A stretch of DNA of 64,000 nucleotides, from NCBI RefSeq assembly GCF_021033825.1, contig NZ_JAIFXZ010000013.1, forward strand, positions 1 to 64,000, given 5' to 3'. The stretch's first letter is position 1. Every line of letters begins with the position of its first letter. The translations under genes and the position numbers were made by a program. This document shows, in pieces, positions 7,392 to 15,952 of this stretch. Below the pieces are notes generated by a model. That model searched no databases. It saw nothing but the letters and a program-made list of their open reading frames with translations, and was not told where the DNA came from. This DNA is from Dietzia aurantiaca. Lineage in GTDB: Bacteria; Actinomycetota; Actinomycetes; Mycobacteriales; Mycobacteriaceae.

Positions 7392-9765
7392 TCCAGATGA
7401 TCTGGACGCCTGGGATGCGGTGATCGAGAAGGCGATCCTCGCGACAGCACGTGAGTGGTCGCCCCTCGTCCTCGACGCCGCCCTACCCTCGCTCACCGCG
7501 GATGCTCTACCGCCGGACCCGGACCGCATGGGCGACGAGCAGGGGTCGTGGTGGCGCCTGTTCGTCGCCAACGTCCTGCCGGTCCTGACTGGGCTGATGG
7601 CCGCCCGCACCTCGCGGACCCTGCGAGCCCGCGGTGTCACCCCGCCCGAACCACCAGCACTCGAGGCCGCGTCGGACGCGGTCCCATGGCCCACCGACGT
7701 GCTCGGCGCCCTCACCGCGCAGGACCGGACCGCTCTCGTGTCGTCGTTCTCGGAGCTACGCGAACTCGTTGGAGAGCTCCTGCCCAACGACGCCGAACTG
7801 ATCGTGCGGATCCCGTCATGGCGCGACCACACCGAGTCGTATCTGTCGCAGGTATCGAACCGATGCAAGGACATGCCCGACACCGTGTTCGACCAGGTGC
7901 GGCGAGCGATCACGGAAGGAGTCGACGCCGGCGAAGACGCCGCCGCGCTCGCAGTGCGGGTCCGTGAACACCTCGACATGGCCACCGAAGGCGGCCGCGA
8001 AGCCTGGAACGTGCGCGCCAACCGGGTCGCTCGCACCGAGACGACCGGCGCGTACAACGCCGCCTCGTTGGAAGCTGCACGCATCGAGGCAGACGAGACC
8101 GACCAGGTGATGCAGAAAGCGTGGGTGTGCACCACCGACGGCCGCACCCGCGACTCCCACTTCGCCGCAGACGGCCAGCGCATCGGCCTCGACGAGACGT
8201 TCCTCATCGGCGCCCATCGCCTCCGCTACCCCGGCGACCCTCAAGGCCCCGCCTCCGAGATCGTCAACTGCCGCTGCACCACCATCATCCTCGCCGCAGA
8301 CGAGCCGCTACCGGGGGAGACGGACAGGCAGACCGAACGAGCCCGCTCCGACGGCACCCGACGCGACCCGGCCGCCGAGGTCGCCGCCCGGTCAGCCGAC
8401 GGGGTCACCAGAGCACGTGAAGATCCGGCAGGCGTCGGGTACATCGCCGCCGCCGCAAACGAGGAGGACACGATCGTGAGACGACCGTTCAGCGGGGTGT
8501 TGGCCCCCATCGGAAAGCCGACCGGGGACGGCCGCATCCTCGACGAGGACGGCGCGTTCCGGTTCCGCGACTTCCCCCTCCCGCTGATGTGGCAGAAGTC
8601 GACCAGCGAGGGGCACGATCAGTCCGTCATCGTCGGCCGCATCGACACCGCCACCGTCGAAAGTGGCGAGATTGTCGCCACCGGTGTGCTGTTCGAGTCC
8701 GACGAAGCCGCCGAGGCTGGCCAGCTTCTCGTCGACGAGGTGATCCGCCCCAGCGTGGACCTATGCGACATGGTCGCCGACTTCCTCATCCTCGACTCGG
8801 ATGGTCAGCCGATTGATCCGGACGAGATCACCGAAGACATGGTCGACGGACTGTCCGAAATGACCGTCGTGCGTGAGGCCACCGTCATGGCCGCCACCCT
8901 CGTAGCCAAGCCGGCGTTCGCCGAAGCGAAGCTCACCCTCGCTGACCCTGCCGCCGACGACGGGGTTGATGCTGAGGCCCTCACCGCGTCGGTCTCAACC
9001 CCGGCACCGCTGGTCGACTCTGGACTGTTCACCGACCCCGGCCTGTCCGGGCCTTCCGCGATCACCGTCGACGACGACGGCCGTGTGCGCGGCCACCTCG
9101 CCCTGTTCGACTCGTGCCACGTCGGTATGACCGACCGGTGCGTCACCCCGCCCCGCACCGGCTCTAACTACGCGCACTTCCACACCTCCACCATCGACAC
9201 CCCAACCGGGCCTGTCTCCGTCGGCAGGCTCACCGTCTCCACTGGGCACGCCGACGCCCGTGCCGGCGCCAACGCCGCCGCATCCCACTACGACAACACC
9301 GGCACCTGCTGGGCCCTCGTCAAGGCGGGGGAGGACCAGTTCGGGATCTGGGTGTCGGGTGTCGTGAACCCCGACGCCACGGAGGCAAGCGTCCGTGCCG
9401 GGGCATCCGCCCCACTGTCGGGGGATTGGCGCTCCATCGGTGGCCGTCTCGAGCTCGTCGCAGCCCTGAGTGTGAACACGCCCGGCTTCCCGGTGCCGCG
9501 CACCTATGCCGCCGACACCGGACGGTCCATGAGCCTCGTCGCCGCCGGCGCCGTGCAGCCCCGTGCACCTCGCGCCCGACTCAGCCAGTGGGAGGTGCAG
9601 TCCGTTGCGGAGGCCGCGGTCGACGCATACGTGGTGCGGCAGCAGCGGGCCGCGGAGGCCGCCCAGATCCGGCAGCGTCTCGCCCGCTCCGAGGCCGCCC
9701 GCCTGACCGCCCGACACAGGGGAAATCAACTCGACGCACTCGCCTACGTCAAGAAAGGAGCTTGA
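7384..9765 (+). CDS. MuF-like minor head protein fused to capsid maturation protease
   Basis: 793 residues from GTG at 7384, which overlaps the portal stop; the longer open frame to 7105 is a shadow of the portal. Residues about 150-300 form a MuF/SPP1-gp7 minor head domain (ARTETTGAYN near 216, then TDGRTRDSHF, ending VNCRCTT near 295). A linker leads to a U35/HK97-like protease region (PLPLMWQKST near 399, then HDQSVIVGRID). A third conserved part (HLALFDSCHVG near 574, AHFHTST near 598, SGDWRSIG near 680) matches actinophage capsid maturation proteases. The C-terminus is a coiled coil. It likely binds the portal and processes the capsid precursor. Confidence 0.85.
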   Translation: MVDPDDLDAWDAVIEKAILATAREWSPLVLDAALPSLTADALPPDPDRMGDEQGSWWRLFVANVLPVLTGLMAARTSRTLRARGVTPPEPPALEAASDAVPWPTDVLGALTAQDRTALVSSFSELRELVGELLPNDAELIVRIPSWRDHTESYLSQVSNRCKDMPDTVFDQVRRAITEGVDAGEDAAALAVRVREHLDMATEGGREAWNVRANRVARTETTGAYNAASLEAARIEADETDQVMQKAWVCTTDGRTRDSHFAADGQRIGLDETFLIGAHRLRYPGDPQGPASEIVNCRCTTIILAADEPLPGETDRQTERARSDGTRRDPAAEVAARSADGVTRAREDPAGVGYIAAAANEEDTIVRRPFSGVLAPIGKPTGDGRILDEDGAFRFRDFPLPLMWQKSTSEGHDQSVIVGRIDTATVESGEIVATGVLFESDEAAEAGQLLVDEVIRPSVDLCDMVADFLILDSDGQPIDPDEITEDMVDGLSEMTVVREATVMAATLVAKPAFAEAKLTLADPAADDGVDAEALTASVSTPAPLVDSGLFTDPGLSGPSAITVDDDGRVRGHLALFDSCHVGMTDRCVTPPRTGSNYAHFHTSTIDTPTGPVSVGRLTVSTGHADARAGANAAASHYDNTGTCWALVKAGEDQFGIWVSGVVNPDATEASVRAGASAPLSGDWRSIGGRLELVAALSVNTPGFPVPRTYAADTGRSMSLVAAGAVQPRAPRARLSQWEVQSVAEAAVDAYVVRQQRAAEAAQIRQRLARSEAARLTARHRGNQLDALAYVKKGA

Positions 9766-9767
9766 CC

Positions 9768-9920
9768 ATGGCCTGTGGAGCGTGCGGCGGGGCCGCGGGG
9801 CAGTCAACGAAGTGGGAACTCACCACCGCCGACGGGACCACGCGTGTGTTCCTCACTGAGGTCGAAGCGCGCGTCGCGGCGACCTCATCCGGCGGCGGCA
9901 CCATCCGCCCCATCACCTAA
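9768..9920 (+). CDS. Small CxxC protein between protease and capsid (50 aa)
   Basis: ATG at 9768 two bases after the protease stop, with AAAGGAG upstream. It begins MACGACGGAAGQSTKWELTT; the CGxCGG pair may bind metal or form a disulfide, and the rest predicts a small beta domain (TRVFLTEVEARVAA). Short proteins of this type are frequent before the capsid gene of Gordonia, Rhodococcus and Mycobacterium phages. A decoration or assembly role is conceivable but not shown. Confidence 0.65.
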   Translation: MACGACGGAAGQSTKWELTTADGTTRVFLTEVEARVAATSSGGGTIRPIT

Positions 9921-10001
9921 GTCACCCCCCACAACCACACTGCTGCGAGACCGGCCGGGGACACGCTCCGGCGGCAGCCCACACACCTGTGAGGAGCAAC
10001 C

Positions 10002-11732
10002 ATGGACACCACCGCTGAGATGGCGTTCGAGCTGCCGGACACCCTCCCCGAGGATCTGACCGAGCTCGAAGAGCTGCGCAACGCCGCCGTCGCCGAGCTC
10101 GAGAAGATCGCCCCCGCCGACGGCGAGGCCCCCTCCCAGGAGGTCCTCGACCAGATGCGGCGCCTGGACGAGGCGATCACCAAGATCGACGGCCAGATCG
10201 AGCAGGTCCGAGCCGATCTAGATGAGCGTGCCGGAGAGGCCGCCAACATCCGCGAGCGCGTGTTCGGCACCAACTCCGACGACGACACCGACCCGGGCGA
10301 GTCCGACGAGGACGACAACGCCGACGAGGACACCCCAGACGAGGAGGAGTTCTCCAACACCTCCGACGACACCAGCCAGGACGAGGCAGAGGAGCCCCCG
10401 GTGGACGAAGACCAGCCCGACGCGGTCGTTGCCGCAGGGGCCCGCCGCAAGACCCGCTTCGCCGGCGCCGCCCGCGGCCGCAAGCCCGAGACCCCGCCCG
10501 CCGCCAAGCCCACCTTCGGGTACGTGCTCGACGCCAACGTGCGGGACTACAAGCCCGGCTTTGTCGACGACCTCGAGCTGGCGAAGGCGTTCGGCGACCT
10601 CGCTAAGGGCCGCGGTAACCGCATCACCGGTGCCAACGGCCGCTCGGAGACCACCTTCGCCTCGTTCGTTCGCCCGACCGACGAGCGGCGTGAGGTCACT
10701 GACGAGGCCACCGCGATCGACGCGCTCGAGTTCGCCACCAACGAGAAGAACCTCGAAGGCGGCTCCCTCGTCGCGGCCGGCGGCTGGTGTGCCCCCTCGG
10801 AGACCGTATACGACTTCCTCGGCACCGAGGCCGCTGGAGATCTGCTGTCCCTGCCGGAGATCTCGGTGAAGCGAGGGGGCGTCAAGTTCCCCGTCGAGCC
10901 CGACTTCTCCACGATCTACACCGACTTCCCGGGGTTTCATCAGACGGAGGCCCAGGCACAGGCCGGTACGGAGAAGGCGTGCCAGGAGATCCCCTGCGGC
11001 GACTTCACTGATCTGCGGCTGGATGTGATCGGCCTGTGCATCACCAACGGCATCCTCGCGGACAAAGCGTGGCCCGAGCTGACCCGCAAGTACGTCGGCG
11101 AGATCATGAAGGCCCACCAGCACCGGATCTCGAAGTTCCGCATCGACAAGGTCGCCGCCGGATCCACCAGCGTGGCGATCCCCTCCACGACTATGCTCGG
11201 CGGCGCCGGGGCGCTACTCAACTCCGCGGAGCTCGCGGTGCAGGACATCCGCGTCAAGCACCGCATCCCGGACGGCACCACCATCGAGGGCATGGCCCCG
11301 GTGTGGGCCCGGGCGATCCTGCGATCGGACCTGGCCTACCGCGACGGTGTGCTGCCCGAGCAGGTCACCAACCAGATGATCGACCAGCACTTCGCGCTGC
11401 GTGGTGTGCGGCTGCAGTTCGTTGTGGACTGGCAGGACGACGTCATCGGCGGCACTACGCCCGCGACTGCGTTCCCCAGCGAGGTGAAGATGGCCTTCTA
11501 CCCGGCGGGTACCTGGTACTCGGCCCTGGAGCCGGTCATCAACCTCGGCATCATCCACGACATGAGCCTGCTGAAGGTGAACAAGCAGACCCAGATGTTC
11601 ACCGAGGACGGCATCGCGGTCGGCAAGCGGAAGAACGACTCCCGCGTCTACACGATCCCGGTCGCCGTGAACGGCCAGGTCGGCCTGCGGGCCCCCCTCG
11701 GTGGGCCGGTCGAGGCACCGACCGAGCCCTGA
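10002..11732 (+). CDS. Major capsid protein with N-terminal scaffold-like domain
   Basis: 576 residues. The first 75 form a charged coiled coil (LTELEELRNAAVAELEKI), followed by a strongly acidic disordered stretch (about 88-135, rich in D/E) and a basic joint (RRKTRFAGAARGRK near 150). The rest, from about 170, is the shell domain of an HK97-like capsid (VAAGGWCAPSETVYDFLGTE and later YRDGVLPEQVTNQMIDQHFA). This suggests a scaffold (delta) domain cleaved by the neighbouring protease during maturation. AGGAGCAACC lies before ATG 10002. A strong hairpin after the stop could limit read-through. Confidence 0.88.
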   Translation: MDTTAEMAFELPDTLPEDLTELEELRNAAVAELEKIAPADGEAPSQEVLDQMRRLDEAITKIDGQIEQVRADLDERAGEAANIRERVFGTNSDDDTDPGESDEDDNADEDTPDEEEFSNTSDDTSQDEAEEPPVDEDQPDAVVAAGARRKTRFAGAARGRKPETPPAAKPTFGYVLDANVRDYKPGFVDDLELAKAFGDLAKGRGNRITGANGRSETTFASFVRPTDERREVTDEATAIDALEFATNEKNLEGGSLVAAGGWCAPSETVYDFLGTEAAGDLLSLPEISVKRGGVKFPVEPDFSTIYTDFPGFHQTEAQAQAGTEKACQEIPCGDFTDLRLDVIGLCITNGILADKAWPELTRKYVGEIMKAHQHRISKFRIDKVAAGSTSVAIPSTTMLGGAGALLNSAELAVQDIRVKHRIPDGTTIEGMAPVWARAILRSDLAYRDGVLPEQVTNQMIDQHFALRGVRLQFVVDWQDDVIGGTTPATAFPSEVKMAFYPAGTWYSALEPVINLGIIHDMSLLKVNKQTQMFTEDGIAVGKRKNDSRVYTIPVAVNGQVGLRAPLGGPVEAPTEP

Positions 11733-11752
11733 CCCTAGGGGTCACCAAATGC

Positions 11753-11791
11753 TCAGGGGGCGTCAGGAGAAGCACTCCTGGCGCCCCCTGA
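11753..11791 (+). terminator. Strong hairpin after the capsid gene
   Basis: Arms 11753-11769 (TCAGGGGGCGTCAGGAG) and 11775-11791 pair over 17 bp with one G:T wobble around a five-base loop. There is no U-tract, as usual in high-GC actinobacteria. Lying between the capsid and the next structural gene, it probably acts as a partial terminator or attenuator that raises capsid expression over downstream genes. Confidence 0.75.
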
Positions 11792-11812
11792 CCACATAGA
11801 GGAGTGTGGACA

Positions 11813-12610
11813 ATGACTGCAGCTGTTGGACTGCCGCCGATCACGATCAGTGAGGCCGCCGGCGTCCCCCACACGGGCGGCCTCTACTCGGCGGCCACCA
11901 TGGATGACCGAGGCGATGACCGCGTCGCTGGCGGCGTCCTGCTGGAAGACGTCGACGACGGTGCGCACGGCATGTGGCCCGCCGGATGCCTCCCCGCAGA
12001 AACCGATGAGCCTGAAGACCCGGACGCGCCCGCCGAGCCGGAGAACGTCAAGGGCGGGCTCGAGGAGTGCCCGCCCTTGACCCCGTTCCCCGCCACGGTG
12101 GTGTGGGCGTCCGATCACCGAATGCTCGTGGGAGTGTCGGAGGAGGAGGCCCGGCTGGCGGCGGCCCGCACCCTCTACGTGACCGAACAGGTCGATACCG
12201 AGACCCACACCGCGGCGCTGCTGGCCGATCGCGCCGGCACCCCGGCCACCGCTGTCGGCACGGGCGGGGACGCTCTCGTCGCCGCACTTGGTGCTGTGGA
12301 GGCCGGACTGGAGCAGGTCGGGGTGGTGCACGCCCCCCGCTCCGCCGCGGCGCTTGCCGCTTCCAAGGGGCTCATCACCGAACGATCGGGGAAGCTCTAC
12401 ACCCCACTGGGAAACCGGTGGGCGTTCGGTGTCGGCTACCGGACCGATCTCGCCGGGCTGCTCGTGGCGACCGGGCCGGTACTGGTGACCCGCTCCCCGG
12501 TCACGACGTCGATGGCCCTCAATGCACGAAAGAACACCCGGCTGGCCGTGTCGGAGCGGCACATCGCCGTCACGTGGACCGGCCCGACCGTGGCCGCCGC
12601 AATCGCCTAG
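11813..12610 (+). CDS. Phage structural protein downstream of capsid, unknown role (265 aa)
   Basis: ATG at 11813 is preferred to GTG 11804 because AGAGGAG lies 8 nt upstream of it. The protein has an acidic proline-rich N-terminal third (EPEDPDAPAEPEN near 65) and a C-terminal alpha/beta part (VGVVHAPRSAAALAASKGL, then TPLGNRWAFGVGYRT) reminiscent of capsid-like or minor capsid folds. Placement right after the capsid hairpin suggests a minor head component made at lower level. I do not recognise a named family. Confidence 0.6.
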   Translation: MTAAVGLPPITISEAAGVPHTGGLYSAATMDDRGDDRVAGGVLLEDVDDGAHGMWPAGCLPAETDEPEDPDAPAEPENVKGGLEECPPLTPFPATVVWASDHRMLVGVSEEEARLAAARTLYVTEQVDTETHTAALLADRAGTPATAVGTGGDALVAALGAVEAGLEQVGVVHAPRSAAALAASKGLITERSGKLYTPLGNRWAFGVGYRTDLAGLLVATGPVLVTRSPVTTSMALNARKNTRLAVSERHIAVTWTGPTVAAAIA

Positions 12611-12621
12611 GAAGGACCGCC

Positions 12622-12882
12622 ATGTCAATGAAGGTCACGGCCACCGTTCGCGGAGATGCCGTCGAGATCGTGTCAGCCGGATCAACACCCGGAGAGATCG
12701 CCGGAGCACTCCTGGCCGCGGCGAAGGATCCGGCCCAGGTGCGGACGGTCACCACAGTCACCGGTATGGGCTGGCAGGTGCCCGTCGCGGTCGCCGAGAC
12801 CGCAGGGATGCTCGCCAAACCGACCCCCGACCCGGCGCCGACCAAGCCCGCGACTGCCGGGCGCAGGTCCCGCAAGAAGTAA
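12622..12882 (+). CDS. Small basic-tailed phage protein (86 aa)
   Basis: ATG 12622, with a second ATG two codons later, behind GGAAGGA. The N-terminal 60 residues look like a small beta-alpha fold (MKVTATVRGDAVEIVSAGS), followed by a Pro/Ala/Thr linker and a lysine/arginine tail (GRRSRKK). The basic tail suggests DNA or acidic-partner contact. Similar small proteins occur between capsid and connector genes in actinophages; no function is assigned. Confidence 0.6.
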   Translation: MSMKVTATVRGDAVEIVSAGSTPGEIAGALLAAAKDPAQVRTVTTVTGMGWQVPVAVAETAGMLAKPTPDPAPTKPATAGRRSRKK

Positions 12883-12972
12883 CCGATACGGGCTGGTCAC
12901 CCCCGGCCCTTACCGTCCCGTGTCGAAGCCCCCGAAGGGCGGGGCCGCCACAACCTCTGGAGGAGGCACACA

Positions 12973-13719
12973 ATGGCCACTCAGGCATTCCCCGTCGTGA
13001 AGGGCAAGCGGATGCGCGTGACCCGTGTCGGGCACTGCGGCCTGCCGGAAGCAGGCGAGGCATCGTCCCTGGTGACGAAGGGATTCATCACCGCGAACTA
13101 CACCAAGGTCACCAAGGACGCCGAAGACCTCGAAGCCACAAACGCCGAGGGAGAGGTGTGCGTCGCCGACCGCACCCCGCCCGAGCTCAAGTGGTTCGAG
13201 GTCGCGATCACCATGTGCGACGTCGACCCCGACATCCTGTCGTTCTTCACCGACGACCCGGTCGTGCTGGACTACCTGGACCGCCCGGTCGGTTTCCGGT
13301 CGGCGAAGGGCGTCAAGGTCACCGGCGGGGCTGGCCTGGAGATCTGGACCGGCATCGGGGGAGCGGACTGCGACATCCCGACCGACGATTCGGCCCTGAC
13401 CGGCGCCGGCGCGGTGGAGTCGTACGGCTACTTCCTGACACCGTGGATCCGCGAAGCCACGATCGGTGACATCGAGATCGGGGCGTCGGTGATGAACCTG
13501 ACGCTGACCGGCATCACCGGACCCCCGACCCGCTGGGGCAAGGGCCCCTACGACGTAGTCTCGGCAGACGCCGACAACACCCCGTCACGCCTGCTCACCC
13601 CGATGGGGCACGAGCACATGCATGTGCAGCGGACCACCATCGCGCCGCCCGCTGTGACCGACGGCGCCGTCGCCCTCGAGCTGCCGGAGCCGTACTTCGC
13701 GGCGGTCCCGACGCCCTGA
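12973..13719 (+). CDS. Major tail protein
   Basis: 248 residues after TGGAGGAGG. The N-terminal pattern VVKGKRMRVTRVGHCGLP, then VTKGFITANYTKV, NAEGEVCVADRTPPELKW and MCDVDPDILSFFTDDP, matches the major tail tube subunit family of Mycobacterium/Gordonia siphoviruses. The protein polymerises into the tail tube around the tape measure. It precedes a strong terminator and two promoter-like elements, consistent with a highly expressed unit. Its distance from the chaperone genes (the connectors lie between) is unusual, because in many siphoviruses the connectors come first. Confidence 0.75.
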   Translation: MATQAFPVVKGKRMRVTRVGHCGLPEAGEASSLVTKGFITANYTKVTKDAEDLEATNAEGEVCVADRTPPELKWFEVAITMCDVDPDILSFFTDDPVVLDYLDRPVGFRSAKGVKVTGGAGLEIWTGIGGADCDIPTDDSALTGAGAVESYGYFLTPWIREATIGDIEIGASVMNLTLTGITGPPTRWGKGPYDVVSADADNTPSRLLTPMGHEHMHVQRTTIAPPAVTDGAVALELPEPYFAAVPTP

Positions 13720-13740
13720 CCCGCCCGGCAAGCCTGACTG

Positions 13741-13772
13741 TGCCCCCACCCTTGGGGAAGAGGGTGGGGGCA
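13741..13772 (+). terminator. Intrinsic-type terminator after the major tail gene
   Basis: Perfect 12-bp arms TGCCCCCACCCT (13741-13752) and AGGGTGGGGGCA (13761-13772) around an eight-base loop, 22 nt after the stop codon. A promoter-like element starts at 13780, so transcription probably ends and restarts here. Confidence 0.8.
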
Positions 13773-13779
13773 CCGTTGT

Positions 13780-13811
13780 GTCACCGCCCCGCTCTACGGT
13801 CTCGTGCTGTG
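13780..13811 (+). promoter_or_regulatory. Promoter-like element, copy C
   Basis: GTCACC (13780-13785), nine bases, TACGGT (13795-13800), then GTG codons at 13804 and 13809. The GTG at 13809 would open only a 24-codon frame (MPLVSGGGGTPSAPSRF) ending near 13883. Within the possible leader, CGGCCCCCAGC (13843-13853) and GCTGGGGGCCG (13900-13910) form a long-range inverted repeat. Either a leader peptide or simply an untranslated start is possible. Confidence 0.45.
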
Positions 13812-13909
13812 CCGCTCGTCTCGGGTGGTGGCGGCACACCTTCGGCCCCCAGCCGGTTCCGGCGTCCTGCCACTCTCCGGTAGTCGACCCAGGAAGACCG
13901 CTGGGGGCC

Positions 13910-13930
13910 GTCACCCACCCCACCTACCGT
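13910..13930 (+). promoter_or_regulatory. Leaderless promoter-like element, copy D
   Basis: GTCACC (13910-13915), nine bases, TACCGT (13925-13930), six bases, then ATG 13937 of the connector gene. The spacing is the same as in copies A and B. No Shine-Dalgarno precedes the ATG, as expected for a leaderless message. Confidence 0.5.
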
Positions 13931-13936
13931 GCGGGC

Positions 13937-14674
13937 ATGACAAACCCGTGCACCTGGCCCGTCGCACGCCACTGCCTCCCCACCACTTCCGAGGAGTCGC
14001 TGCTCGCCGGGTCCATAGACGCCGCTGTCGGCGTCCTCTGGGCCTTGACCGGACGCCGCTTCGGGGTGTGCCCCACCGTGGCCCGGCCCTGCACCAACAC
14101 CGCCGCCAGCACGGTCGTGGCCCCGCACGGACCGTGGATGGTGCCGATCATCGACTCCGGCGTATGGCGCAACATCTCCTGCGGCGACCGGGCATGCCGA
14201 CGCGAATCCCCATCCACGGTCCTGCTCCCCGGCCCCGTCCACGAAATAACCGGGGTGGCCGTCGACGGCGTGAAACTCGACCCCGCCTCGTACTCGGTGG
14301 AGGGGGACTGGCTGTACCGCGCCGACGGCACCGCATGGCCCGACCAGGACCTCACCCGGCCGCTCGGCACGCCGGGCACATGGTCCGTCACCTACATGCG
14401 CGGCACACCACCGCCCGCCGGCGCCGACACAGCGGTCGCAGCGCTCGCCGGCGAGTTCTACAACTCGTGCACTGACCCCGAAAAGTGTGTGCTCCCGCGC
14501 AACGTCACACAGATCACCCGGCAGGGCGTGACGATGCAGATGGCTGACCCCCAGACCATCATCGAGCAGGGTTCGACCGGCTTGCCGGAGGTCGACCTGT
14601 GGGTACGCGCACACAATCCGCATCGGCTCGCTGAACCATCGCAGGTGTGGTCTCCGGACATGGAGGTGCAGTGA
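13937..14674 (+). CDS. Head-tail connector/adaptor-like protein (245 aa)
   Basis: ATG 13937 is chosen because it lies six bases after the TACCGT box; the frame is open further upstream but crosses non-coding hairpins. The N-terminal helix-rich portion (TSEESLLAGSIDAAVGVLWA) followed by cysteine-containing loops and a beta segment with VDGVKLDPASYSVEGDWLYR is typical of gp6/gp15-like adaptors that sit under the portal. The position before gp10-like and chaperone genes supports this. Its TGA overlaps the next ATG. Confidence 0.62.
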   Translation: MTNPCTWPVARHCLPTTSEESLLAGSIDAAVGVLWALTGRRFGVCPTVARPCTNTAASTVVAPHGPWMVPIIDSGVWRNISCGDRACRRESPSTVLLPGPVHEITGVAVDGVKLDPASYSVEGDWLYRADGTAWPDQDLTRPLGTPGTWSVTYMRGTPPPAGADTAVAALAGEFYNSCTDPEKCVLPRNVTQITRQGVTMQMADPQTIIEQGSTGLPEVDLWVRAHNPHRLAEPSQVWSPDMEVQ

Positions 14675-15186
14675 TGGCCCGCACTGACCGCCTGATCGTC
14701 GCCCTTCTGGAGCAGCTCCGGGAGGCGTTCAACAACGAGGCTAAACCGCCGCGGGGAGGGGTCACTGGCCCGCCGCAGCTCCGGGCCGGCGACGGGATCC
14801 CCGCGCTGGACAACTTCGGCAAGGATTGTGCGCTGCTGTTCGTCAACGTCACCCGCCGTTACCGCACCACATCGTTCCCGGAGGCGACGGTGTCCACGGC
14901 TCGGTGCGGGGCCGCGATGGCCGTCGAGCTTCAGATCGGTGTCGCACGCTGTTCCCAAGCACTCACCCACACAGGCGGCCTGCCCTCAGCCGAGGTTATG
15001 GCCGCAGAGTTCGCCACCCAGGAAGACGACGCCGACCGCCTCGACGCGGTCCTGTGCCGCCTGGGCAATGCCGCCGAAGACGCTGACCTCATCCACGACT
15101 GGCTACCTACTGGAACCGACGTCCTCGGCCCGGAGGGCGGCACCGTTGCTGTGATCGCCCAAGCCGTATTTCACCTCGCACGCTAA
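14674..15186 (+). CDS. Head-to-tail connector, possible tail terminator (170 aa)
   Basis: ATG 14674 overlaps the preceding stop (TGATG). The chain opens MARTDRLIVALLEQLREAF, continues with a central beta region (CALLFVNVTRRYRTTSFPEA) and ends in a helix. The gene order (adaptor, this protein, small protein, gp10-like, chaperones) fits a head closure or tail terminator protein. The fold assignment is inferred from position more than from motifs. Confidence 0.5.
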   Translation: MARTDRLIVALLEQLREAFNNEAKPPRGGVTGPPQLRAGDGIPALDNFGKDCALLFVNVTRRYRTTSFPEATVSTARCGAAMAVELQIGVARCSQALTHTGGLPSAEVMAAEFATQEDDADRLDAVLCRLGNAAEDADLIHDWLPTGTDVLGPEGGTVAVIAQAVFHLAR

Positions 15187-15196
15187 GGAGCGCCCC

Positions 15197-15487
15197 ATGT
15201 CCCAGATCACTATCCGTGGCCGCATCGCCACCACTCTCCTCGCACGCGGGGAGACCGTCACCGTCGAGCACACAGAGCGGATCGACCGGCTGATTGCCGG
15301 CGGGCTCGTCGAGCGCATCGTCCGCAAGCCCCACCGCGTCATCCCCGCGCCGCAGACCGCCGCCGAGTCCGCGGCCAGCGCCACCGGGACGGCGGAAGAG
15401 TCCGCGGCCGCCGCCGAGGAAACCACCACGGTGGTAGACGAAACCTCGCCTGCACCGAAGCGCAGCACACGGAAGAAGACCTCGTGA
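15197..15487 (+). CDS. Small connector-region protein with Ala/Glu/Lys tail (96 aa)
   Basis: AAGGAG lies 7 nt before ATG 15197. A compact N-terminal domain (SQITIRGRIATTLLARGETV) is followed by a low-complexity alanine/glutamate/threonine stretch and a basic end (KRSTRKKTS). The stop overlaps GTG 15484. Such short, tailed proteins are common among actinophage connector genes; the role is unknown. Confidence 0.6.
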   Translation: MSQITIRGRIATTLLARGETVTVEHTERIDRLIAGGLVERIVRKPHRVIPAPQTAAESAASATGTAEESAAAAEETTTVVDETSPAPKRSTRKKTS

Positions 15488-15918
15488 AGTTCACTGCAAA
15501 GCCCACGTTCGCGGTCGACAAGGCCGGGATGCAGCGTGAGCTCACCGGACCCCAGTCCCAGATGGTGCGGCTGTTGCGCGACACCACCCGACAGACCGTC
15601 AACACGGCGAAACTCCGAGCCCCCGTCGACACGGGGCAGCTCCGCAACGCACACCGGGCCGAGGACGTCCGTGTCGTCGGCATGACAGCCCGGACCGCGG
15701 TGGTGGCGGACAAGAATTACGCAGCCGCCGTCCACGACGGATCCCGACCGCACCTGATCCGACCCAAGAACAAGAAGTCTCTCGCATTCAAGGTCGGCGG
15801 CAAGACGGTGTTCGCTCAGCAGGTCAAGCACCCCGGAGCCAAGCCCCGCCCGTGGCTACTGAACGCCACCCGCGAAGCGGCGGGCCGCAACGGCTTCATA
15901 GTCACCCCCAGCAGTTAG
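15484..15918 (+). CDS. HK97 gp10-like head-tail joining protein
   Basis: 144 residues. The sequence TAKLRAPVDTGQLRNAHRAE near 45-60 is the hallmark of the HK97 gp10/minor tail (tail-completion) family (APVDTGxLRxS), followed by NYAAAVHDGSRPH and the C-terminal HPGAKPRPWL. These proteins complete the neck between connector and tail. The GTG start overlaps the upstream stop by four bases. Confidence 0.82.
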   Translation: MKFTAKPTFAVDKAGMQRELTGPQSQMVRLLRDTTRQTVNTAKLRAPVDTGQLRNAHRAEDVRVVGMTARTAVVADKNYAAAVHDGSRPHLIRPKNKKSLAFKVGGKTVFAQQVKHPGAKPRPWLLNATREAAGRNGFIVTPSS

Positions 15919-15952
15919 AACACAAGCCACCCGAGACGAAAGGACACCTATC

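Noticed and set aside
13778..13936. Longer N-terminus for the connector protein
   Set aside because: It would cross promoter-like and inverted-repeat sequence. ATG 13937 has a -10 box at leaderless distance.
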